A stretch of 11,776 nucleotides of DNA from Methanosphaera sp. SHI613. Lineage in GTDB: Archaea; Methanobacteriota; Methanobacteria; Methanobacteriales; Methanobacteriaceae. Position numbers and translations under genes: made by a program. Under the pieces are notes generated by a model. The model made no database searches. It saw only the letters and a program-made list of their open reading frames with translations, and had not been told where the DNA came from. Positions within the stretch are counted from its first letter, which is position 1. The number at the start of each line of letters is the position of its first letter. Location of the stretch: positions 1 through 11,776 of the forward strand of contig MVJJ01000019.1 of the NCBI GenBank assembly GCA_003266145.1, read 5' to 3'. This document shows, piece after piece, positions 7,153-11,776 of the stretch.

Positions 7153-10100
7153 TTAAGTTTTTATTACGGTTAACGTTTCAGAGGCTTCTACTCGATTATA
7201 ATAATCACTGATAAGAACCGCTGTCAGAGTATAACTTTTGGGCTTATAATTTTCAGAAATTTCATAATCCACATATGCAACATTGTTTACTATTTTAGCA
7301 TAAATTACTTTACCATTAGTATCCTTAAGTGTCTTACCGTTAATCTTAAAGATTACCTTACCCTCATTGATTATTTTGGAAGAATCCTCAATTGTAGCTT
7401 CTATGTGTATTGTAGAAAGGACATATACAGGTTGAGGAGGTGTAATTTTAAATGTCGGATTTATTTTAGGTATTTCTATTGTCGTGGTATTTGTGGATTT
7501 TTGATAATTACTAGTTCCGGAATATACTACAGTTAATGTTATATTTCTAGGTTTATCATCCGGTAAGTTATATGTAATCGTGGCAATACCATCATCTACT
7601 TTTACATAGATTACTTTTCCATTTTCATCCTTCAATGTTTTACCGTTTACTTTAAAGACAACCTTTCCACCATTAACATGAGTTAGGTTATCGTTTATGA
7701 CCTCCGCATTTATCACCAGATTATCATTTATCCTTTCATATGTAATTATGATATTGCAGTCTTCTTTTGGAGGAGTTGTAACTGTAACGTTTATGCTATT
7801 CTGGGCTTGGTTATATCCTTCCTGATTGAATACTGCCGTAATGTTATTCAATCCAAGGGGAAGTGATTTTGTTATCTTGGCAGTCCCATTATTTACCGTG
7901 GCATTTATCATTTCATCCTCTATCATGAAGCATACATTACCTTCATCAATAGCATTTCCATATTGGTCAAATACATGGGCTGTTATTTCACAGGGATTCT
8001 TATTATTAGCTGTCAAGTTTAGTGATGCTATCATATTCTGGGTAAATGCCTTGATTGATGCAACCTGTGATGTATATGTATGATTTGGATAGCTACCGTT
8101 TAAGTTATAGAAGTCATCCCAGTTAATTCCATCATAACTGACAAATGAAATATTTTCCCCATAATATAATTTTTTCAGGCTGAATATCTCGGATATTGGT
8201 ATTCCAGTATCATTTTCCGTTGTTACTTTAAAGACAATCTCCAATTTATCATCTTTATGCAAGGCCAATTTATTGTCCAGATAAATTGTATAATAGCCAC
8301 TTTTTGATGAAGATTTCTGTGAGTGTCTTAATTCATCATTCACATATATGCTAAGGGTATAATTTGTCAGACTATTGAAGTATGTTGAAACAGCTTCAAG
8401 ATATTCATTTGATCGTATTGAATAGACATTCTTATACCAAGCTGTATTGGATGGTTGATAGTAGTAATCGGTAATTCCACTAATGTCATACTGGTAATTG
8501 TTGTCTAGTCTTATACTATCATTGAATATGAATGTATATAGGTCGGATGCCAATGCATGATATTTATCATAGTATGAAATATAATAAAAACCATTTTCAC
8601 CACTATTTTCGCCCCAGCTGTTTTTAATTATCCAAGCGCCATCACCATCAGGCGTATCTTTAAAGTTATCTCTTGAATAGTTATCATCCCATCCTACAAT
8701 ACTTATCGCATGATTAATCTTTGATTCATGATTACAGAAATAACTGCTATTTTTTACACATGAAAAATCCCAGGCCAGGTTAGCACTAACGGAACCATAT
8801 GTCATCAATGCCCTTTTTATATCATCGTTATCTGTATAATTAGTTCGTTTAAGATACAATACGTTTTGAAGATGTATTGAACTGTTAAGAACAGGTGATA
8901 ACAATGAATGTACACGATATTTATCTTCAAATTCATAAACCGGTCCTAGCCAGCTTGTAAGGTATCCTAGTGCCATTTCATCTTTTCCACCAACATTCAC
9001 TTCAAAGCTCCATCCATAATCGGAGTATTGGGCCATGATGTTTTTCATGTTATCTTCTGAAAAGTCATAGGTGATGTTGGATGCCTTCAATAGACATGAC
9101 TCCAATGTCGCAAGCGTACCGAATGCCCAGCAATTACCATCGGAGCCCTGATTCTTGACGCTTGTCACATAACCCAATTGTCTTAAGTCATACCTATCAG
9201 GCAATGTATCATTAGTTGTATAATTATAATTTATCATAGTATAATTGCCATTTCCTATAAACATATTGGGGATACTGCTTTCATATATATCCAATGCAGA
9301 GTTGTTTTTGAAATAATTATCTCCTGACACGTTACATGTACAGTTGCAGCTTACCAGGTAGACAATGTTTGTATCTGCATTGTTGTTTGTAAAGTTGTTG
9401 TTGTAAATCCTACAGGAAACTGCTTCATCAATGTATATTGCTCCTCCATCGTTTGCATTATTATATTCAAAATTGGAGTCTTCCAGAATCATTGATCCGT
9501 AGATTGAATAGATTGATCCACCATAATATCTTGCAGAATTGTTTCTGAAGGTAACGTTTGTTATTTGCATTTCGGATGTTAACGATACGATAGCTCCACC
9601 GATATTATCCGAGTGATTATCCATGAATAATGTATTGGATATGTTTATTAAGCTATTTCTGGCCAATATGCCAGCTCCATCAAGACCTGAACAGTTGATG
9701 AAACGTGAATTGTTCATGCTTATATTTGAATCGTTAGCATATAATGCTCCACCGACTTCATTGCTGCAGTTTATGAATGAAGAATTGTTTATAGACATAT
9801 TCCTTCCTATGGAATTGATATATTTATCGGAATCACGGAATATGACATTATCCATGTATAAACTGCCGTTGTTTGTAAGTGTACAGTTCAACAGGGTTAA
9901 ATTTGTTATGATAAAACTACTGTTCGTGTTTCTTAATGTAGTGCTTGTAAGTATTGTATTCTCTGCAGATTCACCTACGAATGTTATATTTCTTGCGTTA
10001 AAGATCGTGTTTATTTTATACTCACCATCTGCCATATGTATGATATTGTTTGATCCTATTCTTGCAGTGTTTAACTTTTGATATGGATTTTCCTTTGAAC

Positions 10101-10347
10101 CATTTCCTCTATCATTTGCCGCAGATGAATCGAAGTACACATCATTGGTGACAGGTTCCTCATTTAATATTGAATTCTCATCAGCATATGATAATTGATT
10201 ATCAGTATTATCTGAATTAACGTAGTTATATACTTGTGTAATGGAATTGTCATCAGTCATCTGATTATCATCACTACTGGCACATGATGTCGGCAGCAAT
10301 AATAACATTAACAACAGGATGATGAAAATTTTCTTTGAATAAATCAT
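7153..10347 (-). CDS. Secreted adhesin-like protein with beta-helix, papain-like (C1) protease, lectin-like and Ig-like domains
   Basis: 1064 residues from ATG 10347. A GTG at 10356 would add three codons, but AGGA at 10358-10361 is 10 bases from the ATG and only 1 from the GTG, so the ATG is preferred. Signal peptide: 1-23, with basic residues KK at 5-6, a Leu-rich core, and cleavage near SCA-SS (or a weak lipobox at Cys22). Residues about 70-360 are a right-handed beta-helix with Pmp-like repeats (GGALY, GGAIV, GGSIY, GGAIY). Residues about 382-600 are a C1 peptidase with oxyanion Gln400, Cys406 (GNCWAFG), His546 (NHAISIVGWDD) and Asn576 (KNSWGE), all intact. Residues about 612-770 match the lectin-like module that commonly follows this protease in methanogens. 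Three Ig-like domains end the protein. Many Asn-x-Ser/Thr sites suggest glycosylation. No C-terminal membrane anchor or pseudomurein-binding repeat is seen. It probably acts at the cell surface in adhesion or proteolysis in the gut. It is transcribed convergently to the cassette and seems unrelated to it. Confidence 0.95.
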   Translation of the reverse strand: MIYSKKIFIILLLMLLLLPTSCASSDDNQMTDDNSITQVYNYVNSDNTDNQLSYADENSILNEEPVTNDVYFDSSAANDRGNGSKENPYQKLNTARIGSNNIIHMADGEYKINTIFNARNITFVGESAENTILTSTTLRNTNSSFIITNLTLLNCTLTNNGSLYMDNVIFRDSDKYINSIGRNMSINNSSFINCSNEVGGALYANDSNISMNNSRFINCSGLDGAGILARNSLINISNTLFMDNHSDNIGGAIVSLTSEMQITNVTFRNNSARYYGGSIYSIYGSMILEDSNFEYNNANDGGAIYIDEAVSCRIYNNNFTNNNADTNIVYLVSCNCTCNVSGDNYFKNNSALDIYESSIPNMFIGNGNYTMINYNYTTNDTLPDRYDLRQLGYVTSVKNQGSDGNCWAFGTLATLESCLLKASNITYDFSEDNMKNIMAQYSDYGWSFEVNVGGKDEMALGYLTSWLGPVYEFEDKYRVHSLLSPVLNSSIHLQNVLYLKRTNYTDNDDIKRALMTYGSVSANLAWDFSCVKNSSYFCNHESKINHAISIVGWDDNYSRDNFKDTPDGDGAWIIKNSWGENSGENGFYYISYYDKYHALASDLYTFIFNDSIRLDNNYQYDISGITDYYYQPSNTAWYKNVYSIRSNEYLEAVSTYFNSLTNYTLSIYVNDELRHSQKSSSKSGYYTIYLDNKLALHKDDKLEIVFKVTTENDTGIPISEIFSLKKLYYGENISFVSYDGINWDDFYNLNGSYPNHTYTSQVASIKAFTQNMIASLNLTANNKNPCEITAHVFDQYGNAIDEGNVCFMIEDEMINATVNNGTAKITKSLPLGLNNITAVFNQEGYNQAQNSINVTVTTPPKEDCNIIITYERINDNLVINAEVINDNLTHVNGGKVVFKVNGKTLKDENGKVIYVKVDDGIATITYNLPDDKPRNITLTVVYSGTSNYQKSTNTTTIEIPKINPTFKITPPQPVYVLSTIHIEATIEDSSKIINEGKVIFKINGKTLKDTNGKVIYAKIVNNVAYVDYEISENYKPKSYTLTAVLISDYYNRVEASETLTVIKT
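7291..7668 (-). repeat. Two near-identical Ig-like repeat cores in the adhesin gene
   Basis: The blocks at 7291-7362 and 7597-7668 encode nearly the same 24 residues: both read GKV(V/I)FK(V/I)NGKTLKD and then (E/T)NGKVIY. They are 306 bases (102 codons) apart, the size of one Ig-like domain. This indicates duplication of a domain within the gene, or repeat exchange with related adhesin genes elsewhere, common in this family. Confidence 0.8.
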
Positions 10348-10357
10348 TAACAACACA

Positions 10358-10361
10358 TCCT
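10358..10361 (-). promoter_or_regulatory. Ribosome binding site that decides the adhesin start
   Basis: AGGA on the minus strand, 10 bases before ATG 10347 and adjoining the alternative GTG at 10356. The spacing favours the ATG. Confidence 0.6.
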
Positions 10362-10423
10362 ACTATTTTTTTAGATATCTGTTTTGTTAATTAATAAATT
10401 TGATATATGATATGTTTGATTTT

Positions 10424-10434
10424 GGATATAAATT
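10424..10434 (-). promoter_or_regulatory. Candidate TATA box of the adhesin gene
   Basis: The minus strand reads AATTTATATCC. Transcription would start near 10400, giving a leader of about 50 bases. The 168-base divergent gap between the adhesin and the Nudix gene must hold promoters for both. On the plus strand an AT-rich TTAATTTAAAAT near 10463-10475 is the best, but weak, candidate for the Nudix gene. Confidence 0.4.
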
Positions 10435-10515
10435 ATGTTATAATATTTTTTCTTTAATCACATTTAATTTAAAATGTACTTAACTTAAAAAACAATAAAA
10501 AAGAGATATACTACT

Positions 10516-11325
10516 ATGATAGAAGAATCACTTTACAAGTATTATGACATCGATTTTAAGAAAGAACATGAAAGTAATGATGATGCATATTATTTTATAT
10601 TTAACAACAACAGGCAATTATACCTAAATGGGAATGATAATTTGGAATTATTTGCTCCTGAAGAGATCAAAAAATTCGATTTGGACTTTAAGTTTTATAT
10701 AGGTAAATTTAAGGGTAATGATTGCTATGTAGCCAATACAGATATAGATTGCGATAATTTCCATAGCCTATTTGAGGTATATGATTTTAACCATCCATTA
10801 TATCTAATGAGTGCCCGTGCAGTACTCGTAAGGGATTGGTATATGAGCCATAGATTCTGTGGACGATGCGGATGCAGGAATGTTGTGGATGATAAGGATA
10901 TGATGATGAAGTGTCCTGAATGTGGACAAGTACATTATTCAAGAATATCACCAGCCATAATAGTGGCAATATCAAATGATGATAAGCTTCTCATGGCAAG
11001 ACACAGTTATCATAAATCAATAAATTATGCATTAATTGCCGGTTTTGTAGAAGCCGGTGAAAGTATAGAGGAAGCCGTTGTAAGAGAAGTGCATGAAGAG
11101 GTAGGAATCAACATAAAAAACGTAAAGTATATGCGAAGTCAGTCCTGGCCATTTCCTAACTCTCTGATGCTGGGCTTTACCGCCGACTATGACAGCGGCG
11201 AGATAAAGGTTGACGGTGATGAGATACTTAAGGCAAAGTGGTTTACAAAGGATGAAATAGAAATGTATGACTCCGATATCAGCATATCAGCATGGCTTAT
11301 TGAAAACTTCATCAGAACTCATTGA
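10516..11325 (+). CDS. nudC: NAD(H) pyrophosphatase, Nudix hydrolase of the NudC family
   Basis: 269 residues, close to the usual 250-280. Hydrolyses NADH/NAD to NMN(H) and AMP; bacterial members also remove NAD caps from RNA. An N-terminal domain of about 100 residues is followed by a four-cysteine zinc site (C115, C118, C133, C136). The Nudix box runs from G176 to G197 and fits GX5EX7REUXEEXGU completely (E182, R190, E191, E194, E195). The family signature SQPWPFPxS appears as SQSWPFPNS at 208-216, one conservative change that does not affect the assignment. The start has only a weak ribosome binding site (GAGAT about 8 bases upstream). Cytoplasmic, no membrane segments. It is divergent from the adhesin and apparently a single-gene unit. 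The function is well supported by family; a role in RNA decapping in archaea is not established. Confidence 0.95.
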   Translation: MIEESLYKYYDIDFKKEHESNDDAYYFIFNNNRQLYLNGNDNLELFAPEEIKKFDLDFKFYIGKFKGNDCYVANTDIDCDNFHSLFEVYDFNHPLYLMSARAVLVRDWYMSHRFCGRCGCRNVVDDKDMMMKCPECGQVHYSRISPAIIVAISNDDKLLMARHSYHKSINYALIAGFVEAGESIEEAVVREVHEEVGINIKNVKYMRSQSWPFPNSLMLGFTADYDSGEIKVDGDEILKAKWFTKDEIEMYDSDISISAWLIENFIRTH

Positions 11326-11398
11326 ATCAATTAAGAAATTTTATTAATCATTTCAAAATAATAACAGACAAATATTTGAACAAGATAATGCTACATTC

Positions 11399-11414
11399 GT
11401 TCAATAATTTGAAC
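11399..11414. repeat. 6-bp dyad GTTCAA-TAAT-TTGAAC
   Basis: Perfect inverted repeat with a 4-base centre, 74 bases downstream of the nudC stop. Its right arm is part of a 10-base direct repeat (ATTTGAACAA at 11374-11383 and 11407-11416). It could be a weak transcription stop for nudC or a binding site; there is no long T-run after it. Confidence 0.35.
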
Positions 11415-11445
11415 AAATTTGTAATATGGATAATGAATAAAATAC

Positions 11446-11462
11446 GATAATGATAATCATTA
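11446..11462. promoter_or_regulatory. Fur-box-like palindrome
   Basis: GATAATGATAATCATTA equals the first 17 bases of the classical 19-base bacterial Fur consensus; the last two bases (TC) follow after one inserted A. Two more GATAATG half-sites lie just upstream (11384-11390, 11429-11435). A TATA-like run at 11475-11488 follows, so the site is placed to control a plus-strand transcript starting near 11500-11515. Binding by an archaeal Fur, PerR or DtxR-type regulator is an inference; AT-rich DNA produces such dyads more easily than average DNA. Confidence 0.4.
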
Positions 11463-11518
11463 ATCTTCATATTACTGTATATATATCCTAATAATAAAAA
11501 TCTACTCTTATTTACTTA

Positions 11519-11554
11519 AACGTGTTTTGACGTTCAATAACCTTTATTTTTTTT
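11519..11554 (+). terminator. Possible hairpin-plus-T-run terminator
   Basis: AACGT at 11519-11523 pairs with ACGTT at 11530-11534 (6-base loop). A T-rich run (CTTTATTTTTTTT) starts at about 11542. This might end a short transcript started after the Fur-box-like site, or read-through from nudC about 200 bases upstream. The 5-bp stem is short, so confidence is low. Confidence 0.3.
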
Positions 11555-11776
11555 ACTTAACCAGGGGGGCGACAACACCCATTTTATGAATATTTTTTCA
11601 TGATTTAAGCTTTTATTTTTTAAATATACTTATTAAATTTCTTGTTTTTACTTATCATGTTAATTTTAAAGATTAATCCTTTTTTAAATAGTTTTTAGTT
11701 ATGTTTATATGTAATTATTGAATGTATTATATAGTTAAATATTACCAATATTAATACATATTTTATTTATAAATAC

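Larger units (their letters stand above)
11326..11776. other. AT-rich region downstream of nudC, no gene seen
   Basis: No credible reading frame was found in these 451 bases. It contains, in order: two direct copies of ATTTGAACAA (11374-11383, 11407-11416); the GTTCAA/TTGAAC dyad at 11399-11414; a Fur-box-like palindrome at 11446-11462; a TATA-like run at 11475-11488; the AACGT/ACGTT hairpin at 11519-11534 followed by a T-rich run; a GC-rich island at 11561-11580; and a bulged AT hairpin at 11722-11759. The sequence may be the regulatory zone of a gene beyond the right edge, or hold a small RNA. Confidence 0.6.

Noticed and set aside
9623..10081. 152-codon plus-strand open frame opposite the adhesin beta-helix
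   Set aside because: Antisense to clear Pmp-like repeats; no motifs or ribosome binding site of its own.
11555..11583. Tiny minus-strand open frame starting in the GC-rich island (9 codons)
   Set aside because: Too short to support, no ribosome binding site visible; mentioned only because the island itself is unusual.
1..11776. CRISPR arrays, tRNA or rRNA genes, insertion sequences
   Set aside because: No regularly spaced repeats, no tRNA-like cloverleaf or CCA-type ends, no transposase-like frame and no terminal inverted repeats with target duplications were seen.

Overview
The window is strongly AT-rich and looks archaeal, most likely from a gut methanogen of the Methanobacteriales (Methanosphaera or Methanobrevibacter type). 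The main reason is the large secreted 'adhesin-like' protein at 7153-10347. It combines a Pmp-type beta-helix, a papain-like protease, a lectin-like region and Ig-like repeats, an architecture typical of that order. TATA-like boxes and AGGAG/GGTGAT-like ribosome binding sites agree. The assignment is an inference, since the window holds no rRNA or other marker gene.

Layout: (1) 1-293, minus strand, the N-terminus of an AAA-type ATPase with clear Walker A and B motifs, cut by the window edge. (2) 294-876, a long AT-rich non-coding stretch with several dyads. (3) 877-7091, plus strand, a compact three-gene cassette: a 584-residue protein with the shape of an Eco57I/type IIG-like adenine DNA methyltransferase but without its catalytic and SAM-binding motifs; a 1032-residue PLD-domain plus SNF2/RapA-like helicase whose ATPase motifs are intact but whose PLD motif has lost its His; and a 432-residue protein with a zinc ribbon, winged-helix-like segments and a lysine-rich linker. 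(4) 7092-7152, a convergent gap with a probable bidirectional terminator. (5) 7153-10347, minus strand, the secreted protease/adhesin. (6) 10516-11325, plus strand, a NudC-type NAD(H) pyrophosphatase, divergent from the adhesin. (7) 11326-11776, non-coding, with a near-perfect Fur-box-like palindrome, other dyads and a small GC-rich island.

The cassette is the most interesting part. Gene order and partners (methyltransferase fold, PLD-helicase, DNA-binding accessory) resemble restriction-like or DISARM-like anti-invader systems. In this copy neither the methyltransferase nor the PLD nuclease signature is intact, yet all three reading frames are long, open and tightly spaced. My working hypothesis is a defence or DNA-handling complex driven by a helicase motor. 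The methyltransferase-like subunit would act as a non-catalytic DNA-binding or scaffold element, and the zinc-ribbon protein would supply contact with nucleic acid or a partner. The function is inferred from domain content only.
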